Below are positions 9,247 through 18,305 of a stretch of 64,000 nucleotides of DNA, piece after piece (within the stretch, counting starts at the first letter, position 1; each line of letters opens with the position of its first letter). Both the position numbers and the translations under genes were made by a program. The notes beneath the pieces were generated by a model. The model was not told the origin of the DNA and did not search any database. It saw nothing but the letters and a program-made list of their open reading frames with translations. The DNA is from Halopseudomonas litoralis (GTDB lineage: Bacteria > Pseudomonadota > Gammaproteobacteria > Pseudomonadales > Pseudomonadaceae): positions 3,658,001-3,722,000 of the forward strand of contig NZ_LT629748.1 in assembly GCF_900105005.1 (NCBI RefSeq), read 5' to 3'.

Positions 9247-10142
9247 CCTGCTACTCCTGCATAGTGATCCACCAGCAGGGCGACGAACAGCCACAGCAGG
9301 TACCACAGTGAAAACTTGAACGTCTTGATCGCCGCATGTTTGCGGCTGTCGCGGTACAGCGCCCAGGCCCAGTCGATAAAGCGCAGACCCAGACCCAATG
9401 CCACCACCAGATACAGCGTCCCGCTCATGTGAATGACATAGGGCAGCAGGCTGGCGGCCAGCAGGATGAAGGAATACAGCAGGATATGCAGTTTGGTGTA
9501 CTGCTCGCCATGGGTAACCGGCAGCATGGGAATATCCACCTTGGCGTATTCGGCCTTGCGGTGAATGGCCAGCGCCCAGAAGTGCGGCGGCGTCCAGGCG
9601 AAGATGATCAGCACCAGCAACAGCGCTTCGGCATCAATCTGACCGGTCACGGCGGTCCAGCCCAGCAGCGGCGGCGCGGCGCCGGCCAGCCCGCCGATGA
9701 CGATATTCTGCGGGGTCGCACGTTTGAGGAAAGAGGTGTAGATCACCGCGTAACCAAGCAGCGAGCCGAGGGTCAGCCAGGCGGTCAGCGCATTGATCCA
9801 GAGCAGCAGTATGGCCATACCGGCGACACCCAGTGTCAACGCGAAGAGCAATGCATGTACGGGATTGACGCGTCCCTGCGCCAGCGGGCGGCGCTGGGTT
9901 CGGGCCATATGCAGGTCGATGCGCCGGTCCACCACATGGTTGATCGCCGCGGCCGAACCGGCGCACAGGGCGATGCCGAGGTTGCCCAGCAGCAACACCG
10001 ACCAGGACACCGCCCCCGGGGTCGACAGCAGCATACCGATGGCTGAAGTGATGATCATCAAGGCGACGACCTTGGGCTTGGTCAGCTCAAGGTAGTCGCG
10101 CCAGCCGGCAACGGCCCGTGCGGTTCTGCTCATGGTCGTCAT
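9237..10142 (-). CDS. cyoE: Protoheme IX farnesyltransferase (heme O synthase)
   Basis: Transfers a farnesyl group to heme b to make heme O, the precursor of heme A. The 301-residue polytopic UbiA-family prenyltransferase shows [18 protein letters not shown], the Asp-rich substrate loop [19 protein letters not shown] (about 68-86) and further membrane helices. A GGGGGAA ribosome site precedes the ATG. It sits between ctaA and the Sco gene in the aa3 oxidase assembly run, supplying ctaA with substrate. Confidence 0.95.
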   Translation of the reverse strand: MTTMSRTARAVAGWRDYLELTKPKVVALMIITSAIGMLLSTPGAVSWSVLLLGNLGIALCAGSAAAINHVVDRRIDLHMARTQRRPLAQGRVNPVHALLFALTLGVAGMAILLLWINALTAWLTLGSLLGYAVIYTSFLKRATPQNIVIGGLAGAAPPLLGWTAVTGQIDAEALLLVLIIFAWTPPHFWALAIHRKAEYAKVDIPMLPVTHGEQYTKLHILLYSFILLAASLLPYVIHMSGTLYLVVALGLGLRFIDWAWALYRDSRKHAAIKTFKFSLWYLLWLFVALLVDHYAGVAGWL

Positions 10143-10251
10143 GCTGTTCCCCCGCGCCTTGGGCGCTTGTTGTTATAGGTCTGCCCCAGTATGTGTCAGA
10201 ACCTGCCAGCCGGCCAGTGGCTGGCGGGTCGATCGCAATTACCTCGGCCCC

Positions 10252-11292
10252 TCAGGCCGGTGTCCACTGCCCCACATCCCCGGAACGCCTACGTCTGTTC
10301 AGAGAGATGACCACCGGGCGCAGCTGATAGTTCACCAACACCAGGCTCAACAGCAACAGCGCGCCCACGGCGTTATGCGCCACTGCCACCGCCAGCGGCA
10401 GATGCGCCAGCACATTGGTGATGCCCAGAGCCACCTGGGTCAGCAGTACCAGCGTCAGCCAGACCGCAGTCGCCGTCAGGCCGGCGCGGTACAGTCGCCA
10501 GGCTAGCAGCAAGGTAACGAGCAGGGTGATCATCGCCCCCACCCGGTGGGTGAAATGGATCGCCGTGCGGCCCTCGCCATAGAGCATGCCGCCCAGATAA
10601 TTGGGGCCGATTTCCTGGAAAATATTGAAGCCGGCGACAAAGTCCATCTTCGGCCACCATTCGCCGTGGCAGGTCGGCAAGTCGACGCAAGCCACTGCTG
10701 CGTAGTTACTGCTGGTCCAGCCGCCCAGGGTGATCTGCAGGATCACCACCACCAGCACGGCGCGGGCCAGCGGCCGCAGTGCGTTGAGGCCGATATCTGC
10801 CGGGAAACGTCCGGACAGGCGCAGGCTGAGCAGAAACAGCAGACTGAGAGTGGCGAAACCGCCGAGCAGATGGGCAGTAACGATTTGTGGCCAGAGCTTC
10901 AGGGTGACTGTCCACATACCGAACAGTGCCTGACAGATAACCAGCGCCAGCAGGCCCAGCGGCAGTTTCAGTGGATAGCCGTCACGCCCGCGCTGCTTGA
11001 GGGCAAACAGGGCCAGTCCGAGAATGGTCAGCCCCAGCAGACCGGCGGCGTAGCGGTGGATCATCTCGGCCCAGGCCTTGAACGCTTCCACCGGATCGTC
11101 CGGAAAGCGCAGCTGCGCCAGTTCCAGAGCGCCGTCGCTGCGCGGCACACTTAGGAAACCATAACAGCCAGGCCAGTCGGGGCAACCCAGCCCGGCATGC
11201 ACCAGACGGGTATAGGCGCCCAGAATGACCACCACAAAGCCCAGCAGCAGGGCACCGACAGCAAAAATAAAACCGGGTTTGCGCATACTCAT
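10252..11292 (-). CDS. ctaA: Heme A synthase (CtaA/COX15)
   Basis: Oxidises the C8 methyl of heme O to the formyl group of heme A. The 346-residue, about eight-helix membrane protein has conserved TRLVHAGLGCPDWPGCYG near the N-terminus, and the heme-ligand His regions EMIHRYAAGLLG, TAHLLGG, IHFTHRVGAM and AHNAVGALLL. The ATG at 11292 overlaps the stop of the upstream gene (TGATG), implying coupling. A 109-bp gap separates it from cyoE downstream. Confidence 0.94.
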   Translation of the reverse strand: MSMRKPGFIFAVGALLLGFVVVILGAYTRLVHAGLGCPDWPGCYGFLSVPRSDGALELAQLRFPDDPVEAFKAWAEMIHRYAAGLLGLTILGLALFALKQRGRDGYPLKLPLGLLALVICQALFGMWTVTLKLWPQIVTAHLLGGFATLSLLFLLSLRLSGRFPADIGLNALRPLARAVLVVVILQITLGGWTSSNYAAVACVDLPTCHGEWWPKMDFVAGFNIFQEIGPNYLGGMLYGEGRTAIHFTHRVGAMITLLVTLLLAWRLYRAGLTATAVWLTLVLLTQVALGITNVLAHLPLAVAVAHNAVGALLLLSLVLVNYQLRPVVISLNRRRRSGDVGQWTPA

Positions 11293-11894
11293 CAACCTAC
11301 CTTGGAAACTTTCAGAAGGTGCCGCAGATCATCCAGCAGATTCTTGCCGGGATTGGCCGGATCGCGGTGCAGCACCACCCGACCCAGCGGATCAATGACC
11401 CAGAGTTGCGGCCCCTGCTGCCAGATATCCGGATGCACGCTGAGACTGTCCTGATAGGCGGCTGGCACCAGCGGCAATTGCTGCAACTGAGGATAATCGT
11501 TGCTCAGACGACGCATGAGCTCATCGGAGGCCGGCTGGCCGGTAGCCAATACGTGCTCCACACGATCCGCTTCGCGGCCGGTGGCAACGTCGATCTGGCG
11601 GGCTTCATGCACCAATGCCAGACAGGCGTCCATGCATTCCCCCGGCGCTGTGACCAGCAGACGCCAGGGGGCGCCGTAGCCGACCGGTTCCAGCGCCAGT
11701 TGCCAATCCTGTACGGTCAACTCCGGTTCGACCAGAGATGAGTTGTTGGTCTGGGTCTGCGGAATACCGATCTGCCAGGTTGCCATCAGCCAGGCGACGA
11801 AAATCGGGCCGATTACCACCCCGGCAATGGCCAGCAACTTGAGCTGACCCCGTGGCTTGAGGGTATTCGGTGTGTTGTCAGTGGTGCTGCTCAT
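11292..11894 (-). CDS. Sco-like membrane-anchored thioredoxin-fold protein of the cox cluster
   Basis: A 200-residue protein with one N-terminal membrane anchor (about 19-38). Its periplasmic part keeps a CX3C pair, ECMDAC with C87 and C91, spaced as in Sco proteins, and the later strand LWVIDPLGRVVLHRD aligns with the Sco LVDHSG region, but the copper-ligand His is replaced (VIDPLG). Pseudomonas genomes have a protein of this kind between SURF1 and ctaA. A role in CuA-site thiol chemistry for the aa3 oxidase is likely from position; copper binding is doubtful. It overlaps the SURF1 gene by 17 bp and ctaA by 1 bp. Confidence 0.85.
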   Translation of the reverse strand: MSSTTDNTPNTLKPRGQLKLLAIAGVVIGPIFVAWLMATWQIGIPQTQTNNSSLVEPELTVQDWQLALEPVGYGAPWRLLVTAPGECMDACLALVHEARQIDVATGREADRVEHVLATGQPASDELMRRLSNDYPQLQQLPLVPAAYQDSLSVHPDIWQQGPQLWVIDPLGRVVLHRDPANPGKNLLDDLRHLLKVSKVG

Positions 11895-12636
11895 TGTTGT
11901 TCCCCCGGGGTTCGGGCCGCAAACCAGCCCAGATAAACAATATCAACAAAGCGGCCGCCAGAGCGAACCACTGTACGGCGTAACCGGTGTGTTTACTTGC
12001 GCTCATTGGCAGTCCCGGCCAATCGAGCCTAAAGGCGCCGTGACTGCCCGGCTGCAGGCGAGCCATCCATGGCTGCAGTGGTATATCAGCCTGTTCGGTA
12101 AAGGCGGGCAGGTCGATGCTGCCGACCAGTTTCGGCCAGCCGACGGTCGTGGCGCTATGCAGAGTGAAACCCGGATCCTGTTCGGGGAGAACTTCGATCT
12201 GCAGTTGGATGGTGCCCTGCGGGGTCGGCACCGGCGGAAGTTGGCGGCGATCCGGCCAGGGCAGCCAGCCGCGATTGACCAGCAGCCGCAGATCGCTGGC
12301 GCTATCGTGAAAGACCTGCAATACCTCGACGCCCGGCCTGCCATCGCGGGTGCGATTGTCCAGCAACCACAGGTGCTGCGCATCCCACTGTCCGGTCAGT
12401 ACCAAGGGGCGCCAGGCGAGGTTGAGGGTGGGATCGATTTCGCTGGGAGGGATAGCCTGCGTGCTGCGCTGCTGATCAATCCGCGCCTGCAGTTCGCGTT
12501 TTTCGTCGGCGCGCTCCAGCTGCCAGAATCCGAGACTGATCAGTATCGGCAACAGCGCCAGGGTGAATACCCAGAGTGGCCAGCCGGGTGCGAAGCGGCT
12601 GCTGAGCGGTATCGCGTCAGACTGGCTTCTGGTCAT
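11878..12636 (-). CDS. SURF1 family cytochrome oxidase assembly protein
   Basis: SURF1 proteins bind heme a and help insert it into subunit I. The 252-residue protein has the two-helix architecture: an N-terminal membrane segment LWVFTLALLPILISLGFWQLERA (about 20-42) with the family GFWQL.RA pattern, a soluble domain with RPLVLTGQWD and VLVNRGWLP-like elements (here LLVNRGWLPW), and a C-terminal segment GYAVQWFALAAALLILFIWA. It is the first gene of the assembly-factor run SURF1, Sco-like, ctaA, cyoE, Sco1, all on one strand. Confidence 0.92.
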   Translation of the reverse strand: MTRSQSDAIPLSSRFAPGWPLWVFTLALLPILISLGFWQLERADEKRELQARIDQQRSTQAIPPSEIDPTLNLAWRPLVLTGQWDAQHLWLLDNRTRDGRPGVEVLQVFHDSASDLRLLVNRGWLPWPDRRQLPPVPTPQGTIQLQIEVLPEQDPGFTLHSATTVGWPKLVGSIDLPAFTEQADIPLQPWMARLQPGSHGAFRLDWPGLPMSASKHTGYAVQWFALAAALLILFIWAGLRPEPRGNNNEQHH

Positions 12637-12696
12637 TCGCCGGCTTCCTTATGCGGTCTATACTGCAGAACATTCTGTTGAACATGGACCGTCATT

Positions 12697-12906
12697 ATGT
12701 GGTTGAAAATCATCATTCTGGTACTGCTGGCTGCCATTATCATCAGCCTGTTCAGTGGCGCGTTGTTCCTGCGTAACGCCGAGTCCGGCAGCAGCCTGGT
12801 CAATGCCCTGACCCTGCGTATCAGCTTGACCGTGGTGTTGATACTGCTGATAGCCTGGGGGCTTTGGTCCGGGCAACTACATTGGGGCGCTCCGTGGCTG
12901 CACTGA
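12697..12906 (+). CDS. DUF2909 twin transmembrane protein
   Basis: A 69-residue protein made of two hydrophobic helices (about 3-24 and 39-57) joined by a short loop (LRNAESGSS), matching the DUF2909 family that accompanies cox genes in Pseudomonas. It is the one plus-strand gene inside the cox block and converges with coxC across 16 bp. Function unknown; an oxidase-linked role is only suggested by location. The ribosome site is poor. Confidence 0.85.
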   Translation: MWLKIIILVLLAAIIISLFSGALFLRNAESGSSLVNALTLRISLTVVLILLIAWGLWSGQLHWGAPWLH

Positions 12907-12922
12907 CCACGGAGCAGGCTGT

Positions 12923-13819
12923 TCAGAGCACGTAGACGAAGATGAACAGCGCCACCCAGACCACATCGACGAAGTGCCAATACCAGCTGGCAGCCTCGAA
13001 GCCGAAGTGATTGTCCGGGGTGAAATGGCCCTTGTGCACGCGGACCAGCATCACTGTGAGGATGATCGCGCCCATGGTCACGTGAAAGCCATGGAAGCCG
13101 GTGAGCATGAAGAAGGTCGAGCCATAGATGCCGGAACTCAGGGTCAGACCCAGATCGTTATAGGCATGGACGTACTCGGCCAGCTGCAAGCCAAGAAAGA
13201 CCACGCCGAGCACCACCGTCAGCAACAGCCAGTTCTTCAGGGCCTTGCGTTTGTCGGCGCGCAGCGCATGATGAGCCAGGGTCAGAGTGACACTGGAGGT
13301 GATCAGCAGCAGGGTGTTGATCAGTGGCAGCTGCCAGGGACTGATGGTTTCAGTGGGGCCGGGGAAGGTGCCAGGGTCGGGGTTGTTGACCAGCGGCCAG
13401 GAAAAATTGAATTCCGGCCAGAGCATGCTGCTCGAGCCCTTTTCACCGATGCCATCCAGCCAGGGGCCAGCCAGGACACGTACGTAAAACAGCGCCCCGA
13501 AGAAAGCGGCGAAGAACATCACCTCGGAAAAGATGAACCAGGTCATGCCCATGCGGAACGAGCGATCCATCTGCCTGCTGTACAGCCCCTGTCGGCTTTC
13601 CTTGATCACGTTGCCGAACCAGCCAAAGAACATCCAGACCAGGATCAGCAGGCCGGCGTAGAGAATATACTGGCCCGGCGAGGCGCCCGAGCCGCTGCTC
13701 AGGCCATTCATCAGCGTGCCGGCGCCGAATACGGAAACCAGCAGGCCGATGGAGCCGACTATTGGCCATTTGCTCTGGTCAGGTACGTAATAGACTTCAT
13801 GTTCTTCGTGACTTGCCAT
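12923..13819 (-). CDS. coxC: Cytochrome c oxidase subunit III
   Basis: Integral subunit III of the aa3 oxidase: 298 residues, seven membrane helices, with MGMTWFIFSEVMFFAAFFGALFY around the conserved Glu, LITSSVTLTLAHHA, GFHGFHVTMGA (His-containing helix) and the C-terminal ASWYWHFVDVVWVALFIFVYVL signature. It follows ctaG after 29 bp with a GGAGAA ribosome site. The gene order coxB, coxA, ctaG, coxC is standard for Pseudomonas. Confidence 0.96.
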   Translation of the reverse strand: MASHEEHEVYYVPDQSKWPIVGSIGLLVSVFGAGTLMNGLSSGSGASPGQYILYAGLLILVWMFFGWFGNVIKESRQGLYSRQMDRSFRMGMTWFIFSEVMFFAAFFGALFYVRVLAGPWLDGIGEKGSSSMLWPEFNFSWPLVNNPDPGTFPGPTETISPWQLPLINTLLLITSSVTLTLAHHALRADKRKALKNWLLLTVVLGVVFLGLQLAEYVHAYNDLGLTLSSGIYGSTFFMLTGFHGFHVTMGAIILTVMLVRVHKGHFTPDNHFGFEAASWYWHFVDVVWVALFIFVYVL

Positions 13820-13848
13820 CTGTTGTTCTCCTTATCGGCAGCCGGGAT

Positions 13849-14409
13849 TCAGTGTATTGCGGCCAGATCGAGGCTGGCCGCCATGCGTTCGGTCACATCA
13901 AACAAGGTATAGGCCAGCGTGAGCCGTCGCACATCCTTCGGCAGTGCCGGGTCGACCACGAAACGCACCGGCATTTCAATGCTTTCGCCCGGTTGCAGCA
14001 CCTGCTGAGTAAAGCAGAAACATTCGGTCTTGTGCAGGAACGCCGCCGCCCGGGAGGGGGCGACGCTGGGGATGGCCTGGGCCACCATCACCTTGTCGGT
14101 GGGGTTATGGGCGAGAAAGTTGACGGTGCGAGCCTCGCCCGGATGCAGCACGACTTCATCATTCTGCGGGCCGAACGACCAGCGCATGCCCTCGGCATTG
14201 CTGGACACGAACTGCACCCGTACCTCGCGTTGCATATCCACCTGCTCCTGGCCTTGCCAGGCTGAACCGGCGGTTTTGCCATTGATGCCGAAGGCCTGGC
14301 ACATCACGTCGTAGATCGGCACCAGCAGAAAGCCGAAAGCGAACATACCGACGACCAACAGCAGCAACCGTTTGATCAGACTTCTGGTGCTCAGGCCTTC
14401 CTCGCTCAT
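13849..14409 (-). CDS. ctaG: Cytochrome c oxidase assembly protein CtaG/Cox11
   Basis: Copper chaperone for the CuB site of subunit I. From the ATG at 14409 (AAGGGGGT ribosome site) it has 186 residues: a short cytosolic N-terminus, one membrane helix (about 11-30) ending in PIYDVMCQAFGINGKT, and a periplasmic Ig-like domain with the copper motif CFCFTQQ. An upstream in-frame start would add 30 residues overlapping coxA and is rejected. It lies 10 bp after coxA. Confidence 0.95.
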   Translation of the reverse strand: MSEEGLSTRSLIKRLLLLVVGMFAFGFLLVPIYDVMCQAFGINGKTAGSAWQGQEQVDMQREVRVQFVSSNAEGMRWSFGPQNDEVVLHPGEARTVNFLAHNPTDKVMVAQAIPSVAPSRAAAFLHKTECFCFTQQVLQPGESIEMPVRFVVDPALPKDVRRLTLAYTLFDVTERMAASLDLAAIH

Positions 14410-14419
14410 GACAACCCCC

Positions 14420-16003
14420 TTATTTGACTTCCGGTGGTGTAGTGAAGGTGTGATAGGGCGCCGGTGACGGCACCGTCCACTCCAGGCCTTCAGCACCATC
14501 CCATGGTTTGGCCGGCGCTATCTTGCCGCCGCGCACGCACTTGATGACGATGTACAGGAACAATAGCTGAGTTGCGCCGAACATGAAGGCGCCGATGGAT
14601 GACACCATGTTGAAGTTGGCGAACATCATGTTGTAGTCCGGAATGCGCCGCGGCATACCGGCCAGACCGACGAAATGCATAGGGAAAAAAGCCAGATTCA
14701 TGCCGATGAAGGACATCCAGAAATGCGTCTTGCCCAGCACCTCGTCATACATGTGACCGGTCCATTTCGGCAGCCAGTAATAGGCCGAGGCGAAGATGCC
14801 GAAGATCGCACCGGGCACCAGCACATAGTGGAAATGTGCCACCACGAAGTAGGTGTCGTGATATTGGAAGTCCGCCGGCGCGATGGCCAGCATCAGCCCG
14901 GAGAAGCCGCCGATGGTGAACAGGATGACGAAGGCGATGGCGAACAGCATCGGCGTCTCGAAGGTCAGCGAGCCGCGGAACATGGTGGTTGCCCAGTTGA
15001 ACACCTTCACCCCGGTGGGCACCGCGATCAGCATGGTCGCGTACATGAAGAACAGCTCGCCGGTCAGCGGGATGCCGACGGTGAACATGTGGTGCGCCCA
15101 GACCGAGAAGGACAGGAAGGCAATCGCGCCGGTGGCATAGACCATGGAGGTATAGCCGAACAGCGGCTTGCGGGCGAACGCCGGGATGATCATGCTCACT
15201 GCGCCGAACGCCGGCAGGATCATGATGTACACCTCGGGGTGACCGAAGAACCAGAACACATGCTGGAACAGCACCGGGTCACCGCCGCCGGCAGCATTGA
15301 AGAAGCTGGTACCGAAGTGGATATCCATCAGCATCATGGTCACCACGCCCGCCAACACCGGCATCACCGCGATCAGCAGAAAGGCGGTGATCAGCCAGGT
15401 CCAGACGAACAGCGGCATCTTCATCAGAGTCATGCCGGGCGCGCGCAGGTTGAGAATGGTGGCGATGATGTTGATCGCCCCCATGATCGAGCTGATACCC
15501 GCCAGGTGGATGGCAAAGATGAAGAAGGTGGTGCTGTCCGGGCCGTAGGTGGTGGACAGGGGCGCATAGAAGGTCCAGCCGAAGTTGGGTGCGCCGCCCT
15601 CCATGAAAAGGGTCGATACCAGCAGGCCGAAGGCCGCCGGCAGCAGCCAGAAGCTGAAGTTGTTCATCCGCGGCAGCGCCATGTCCGGCGCGCCTATCAT
15701 CAGCGGCACCATCCAGTTGGCCAGGCCGACGAAGGCCGGCATCACCGCGCCGAACACCATGATCAGGCCGTGCATGGTGGTCATCTGGTTGAAGAATTCC
15801 GGCTGCACCAGCTGCAGGCCGGGCTGAAACAGCTCGGCACGGATGACCATCGCCAGGGTGCCGCCGAGCAGGAACATGGCGAAGCTGAACCACAGGTACA
15901 TCGAGCCGATGTCCTTGTGGTTGGTGGTCAGGATCCAGCGCATCGGGCCCTTGGCCGGACCGTGGACATGGTCGGCGTGATGATTGTCGATCACTGCACT
16001 CAT
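14420..16003 (-). CDS. coxA: Cytochrome c oxidase subunit I (aa3 type)
   Basis: Catalytic subunit carrying heme a and the heme a3-CuB site. From the ATG at 16003 (AGGAGA six bases upstream) it has 527 residues and about twelve helices. Visible ligand and channel motifs: TMHGLIMVF (low-spin heme His), WFFGHPEVYIMILPAFG with the His-Tyr cross-link pair and the Glu of the D-channel, VWAHHMFTVG (CuB His pair), and HDTYFVVAHFHYVL (a3 and a His). This is a type-A heme-copper oxidase. The start is 10 bp after the coxB stop. Confidence 0.98.
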   Translation of the reverse strand: MSAVIDNHHADHVHGPAKGPMRWILTTNHKDIGSMYLWFSFAMFLLGGTLAMVIRAELFQPGLQLVQPEFFNQMTTMHGLIMVFGAVMPAFVGLANWMVPLMIGAPDMALPRMNNFSFWLLPAAFGLLVSTLFMEGGAPNFGWTFYAPLSTTYGPDSTTFFIFAIHLAGISSIMGAINIIATILNLRAPGMTLMKMPLFVWTWLITAFLLIAVMPVLAGVVTMMLMDIHFGTSFFNAAGGGDPVLFQHVFWFFGHPEVYIMILPAFGAVSMIIPAFARKPLFGYTSMVYATGAIAFLSFSVWAHHMFTVGIPLTGELFFMYATMLIAVPTGVKVFNWATTMFRGSLTFETPMLFAIAFVILFTIGGFSGLMLAIAPADFQYHDTYFVVAHFHYVLVPGAIFGIFASAYYWLPKWTGHMYDEVLGKTHFWMSFIGMNLAFFPMHFVGLAGMPRRIPDYNMMFANFNMVSSIGAFMFGATQLLFLYIVIKCVRGGKIAPAKPWDGAEGLEWTVPSPAPYHTFTTPPEVK

Positions 16004-16013
16004 GACAGGTCTC

Positions 16014-17138
16014 CTATTGGCCATTCTTGAAGTTGAGGATATCGATGGGCGCGACCACCTCGCCGGTGTCGTTGTCCCAGGCGTTGCGCTCGTAAGTGAT
16101 CACAGCGGCAATATCCACTTCCGACAGCTGTTTGCCGAAGGCAGCCATGGCGGTACCGGGCACGCCGTTGACCACCACATCGATGTGAGCGGCGACGTCG
16201 TTGAGCACCATGTCGCTGCCGTTGAGTGCCGGGAACATCGGCGGCAGGCCTTCGCCGTTGGCCTGGTGACAGGCTACGCAGGTGCTGGTGTAGACGCGCT
16301 CGCCACGTTCCAGCAGTTCTTCCAGCGTCCATTCCTTGCTGGTCAGCTCGGCTTCGGCGGCCGCAGCGGCCTTCTTCTCGGCCAGCCAGGCGGCATAGTC
16401 TTCCGGTGCGCGGGCGTCCACCACGATGGGCATGAAGGCATGATCGCGACCGCACAGCTCGGTGCATTGGCCACGATAGATGCCGGGCTCATCGATCCGC
16501 GTCCAGGACTCGTTGATGAAGCCGGGGATGGCGTCCTTCTTCACCGCCAGAGCCGGTACCCACCAGGAGTGGATGACGTCGTTGGCGGTAATCAACAGGC
16601 GGATCTTCTGCCCGGTCGGCACCACCATCGGTTCGTCGACTTCCAGCAGGTAATGCTCGCCCTTGGCGGCCTGGTTGCTGATCTGGTCACGCGGGGTCGC
16701 CAGATTGCTCATGAAGCTGACGTCTTCACCCAGATAGTTGTACTGCCAGCGCCACTGATAACCGGTGACCATGATGTCGATATCAGAATCTTCAGTGTCG
16801 TAGATTTCGATCAGGGTCTTGGTTGCCGGAATGGCCATGCCGACCAGAATCAGTAGCGGGATGACCGTCCACAGAATCTCGACGGTGAGGTTTTCATGAA
16901 ACTTGGCGGGTACCGCGCCCCTGGAGCGGCGGTGCATGAACATCGACCAGAACATGACACCAAAGACGATGGCGCCGATGACCACCGAGATCCAGAAAAT
17001 GGTCATGTGCAGATCGAATACCGAACGGCTGACTTCCGTTGCCCCCGGAGTCATGTTGACGGTCCAGCTGGCATTGGCATTGGCGCTGAGTGCAATCAGA
17101 AACAGGCCACCCAGCCAGGTGCGTGCTTGTCGCAACAT
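16014..17138 (-). CDS. coxB: Cytochrome c oxidase subunit II with fused C-terminal cytochrome c
   Basis: Accepts electrons from cytochrome c at the CuA centre. From the ATG at 17138 it has 374 residues: signal peptide (to about ANASW), two membrane helices, the aromatic WRWQYNY region, CuA motif GQCTELCGRDHAFMPI, then a linker and a cytochrome c domain with CVACHQANGEG, making it a caa3-like subunit II. The 31 residues upstream in the longer frame have no ribosome site. It heads the coxB-coxA-ctaG-coxC operon; P. aeruginosa controls this operon by starvation and RpoS, which may or may not hold here. Confidence 0.97.
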   Translation of the reverse strand: MLRQARTWLGGLFLIALSANANASWTVNMTPGATEVSRSVFDLHMTIFWISVVIGAIVFGVMFWSMFMHRRSRGAVPAKFHENLTVEILWTVIPLLILVGMAIPATKTLIEIYDTEDSDIDIMVTGYQWRWQYNYLGEDVSFMSNLATPRDQISNQAAKGEHYLLEVDEPMVVPTGQKIRLLITANDVIHSWWVPALAVKKDAIPGFINESWTRIDEPGIYRGQCTELCGRDHAFMPIVVDARAPEDYAAWLAEKKAAAAAEAELTSKEWTLEELLERGERVYTSTCVACHQANGEGLPPMFPALNGSDMVLNDVAAHIDVVVNGVPGTAMAAFGKQLSEVDIAAVITYERNAWDNDTGEVVAPIDILNFKNGQ

Positions 17139-17465
17139 CCCGGTTTTCCCCTTGTTTATTGTTTTTATCACTCCTGGCGACGCCTGAAGGTGTAACCAGA
17201 TGAATCCGAGTATAGACCTGAAGGCGATCAAAGCAATGCTCTTGAGTCTGAATCTTCATTGAATTGTCAAGGGTACGTTCCGCACATTTCCACTCCGGGA
17301 TGCTTGGCGTGGCGCCTTTCAGGGGTTCTCAATCAGGGATCAATATGTGTTCAGGCTCCCTTACGAGTCGCTTTGACGATATGGAGGCACTCTGCTAGCT
17401 TGAATTCGGTTCCAACCCAAAGCATTTATGGCGCGCCATCCGGCCCGCCATCAGCGGGAGTATTC
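17139..17465. other. Divergent promoter region between coxB and a conserved hypothetical
   Basis: No gene is visible in these 327 bp. The region must hold the coxB operon promoter on the minus strand and one for the hypothetical on the plus strand. The best plus-strand candidate is TTGACG (17373-17378), a 17-nt spacer and TAGCTT (17396-17401), which is only a fair match. A short GC palindrome (GGCGTGGCGCC-type) lies near 17303-17313. Confidence 0.5.
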
Positions 17466-18110
17466 ATGAGAATTTCTGAATTACGCGAGCGTGTCCGCAC
17501 GGCTCGAGAAGATGAGGGCAGCACCGAAGCCCTGCGCCAATGGCTTGATCGAAAGCTACCGGAACTGCACCGGACCATTCGCATGCGCGATGAGGCTGGT
17601 AATACCCTGTTCAATTTCATCCAGGCCTACATAGAGCGCGTGCCGGATATATTGGAGGCCGCCCAGTCGGTAGCCAATCATGCAAAGATGCGGCCCCAGC
17701 TGATTCCGGTATTGAAGGTAGCGGAAGATTTCTTCCTGCAACCTTCGGCTACGCCGGAATCTGATCGGGGCTTGCTGGTCCTGCTGGACGAAGCCTATCT
17801 GGCCCATCGTCTGGTGGAAGAGGTCAACGACCGCTACGTCAACCATGGTGGGGAATCGTTGATCCCAATGAGCAACACCAAGGCCAATGTGATCGTATAT
17901 GAGTTGCTGGGCGAGGAGTATGCTAATCAGTTGGACGCCGCGGTGGACGAGGCGGTAAAAGGATTATTGCCGGAAGAGGTGTTCGAAAGCCCGGCGTTTC
18001 TGGCCTACAAGGCCGGGATCGACGAACAGGCCCGCCAGGATATGTGGCGTCGCTGGCCGAACATGGCTGAGGAACTTGGCGTTGGGCTAAGCTGGCGAGA
18101 CAACCCCTGA
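17466..18110 (+). CDS. Conserved hypothetical protein
   Basis: From the ATG at 17466, preceded by GGGAG, the product is a soluble, mostly helical, acidic protein of 214 residues. The start reading MRISELRERVR is natural, whereas the longer frame adds 69 residues of non-coding character. Features are a charged N-terminal helix (about 3-25), LLVLLDEAYLAHRLVEEVNDRY (about 100-121), NTKANVIVYELLGEEYANQLD and C-terminal WRRWPNMAEELG. No catalytic motif or signal peptide. I believe related proteins are common in Pseudomonas beside cox genes but I do not recognise a function. Confidence 0.8.
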   Translation: MRISELRERVRTAREDEGSTEALRQWLDRKLPELHRTIRMRDEAGNTLFNFIQAYIERVPDILEAAQSVANHAKMRPQLIPVLKVAEDFFLQPSATPESDRGLLVLLDEAYLAHRLVEEVNDRYVNHGGESLIPMSNTKANVIVYELLGEEYANQLDAAVDEAVKGLLPEEVFESPAFLAYKAGIDEQARQDMWRRWPNMAEELGVGLSWRDNP

Positions 18111-18187
18111 CTCGCCGGTTGAGAACAGGCACTCACTTGCAGGAGGACCGTCAGAACCGCTGGGAACGGAGTCTGCCAGTAAAACCT

Positions 18188-18235
18188 GGCGCGCTGCGCG
18201 CCGTCGCGGCGACACTCCTGCAGATGGAGGTAACT
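18188..18235. repeat. REP-like double palindrome
   Basis: In the gap between convergent genes, GGCGCG-CTG-CGCGCC (18188-18202) is followed at once by GTCG-CGG-CGAC (18203-18213) and ACTCCTGCAG. Read on the minus strand this is CTGCAGGAGT then a GTCGCCGCGAC stem, the shape of Pseudomonas REP elements (GTAGGAGC plus stem). Only one copy of this exact type is seen in the window. Confidence 0.5.
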
Positions 18236-18305
18236 GACGGTGTCTTGTCTGCTGCGCGACAGCGCGTTGCTAGAGACCGGGTGAAATCCCTGCCAATGGC
18301 TGACT

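Noticed and set aside
14675..16030. Long plus-strand open frame (451 codons) over coxA
   Set aside because: It is antisense to coxA, rich in His, Gln and Arg with no domain, and arises from the codon bias of coxA on the other strand.
17373..17401. Sigma-70 promoter for the hypothetical at 17466
   Set aside because: The -35 is good but TAGCTT is a poor -10; kept only as a remark in the intergenic entry.
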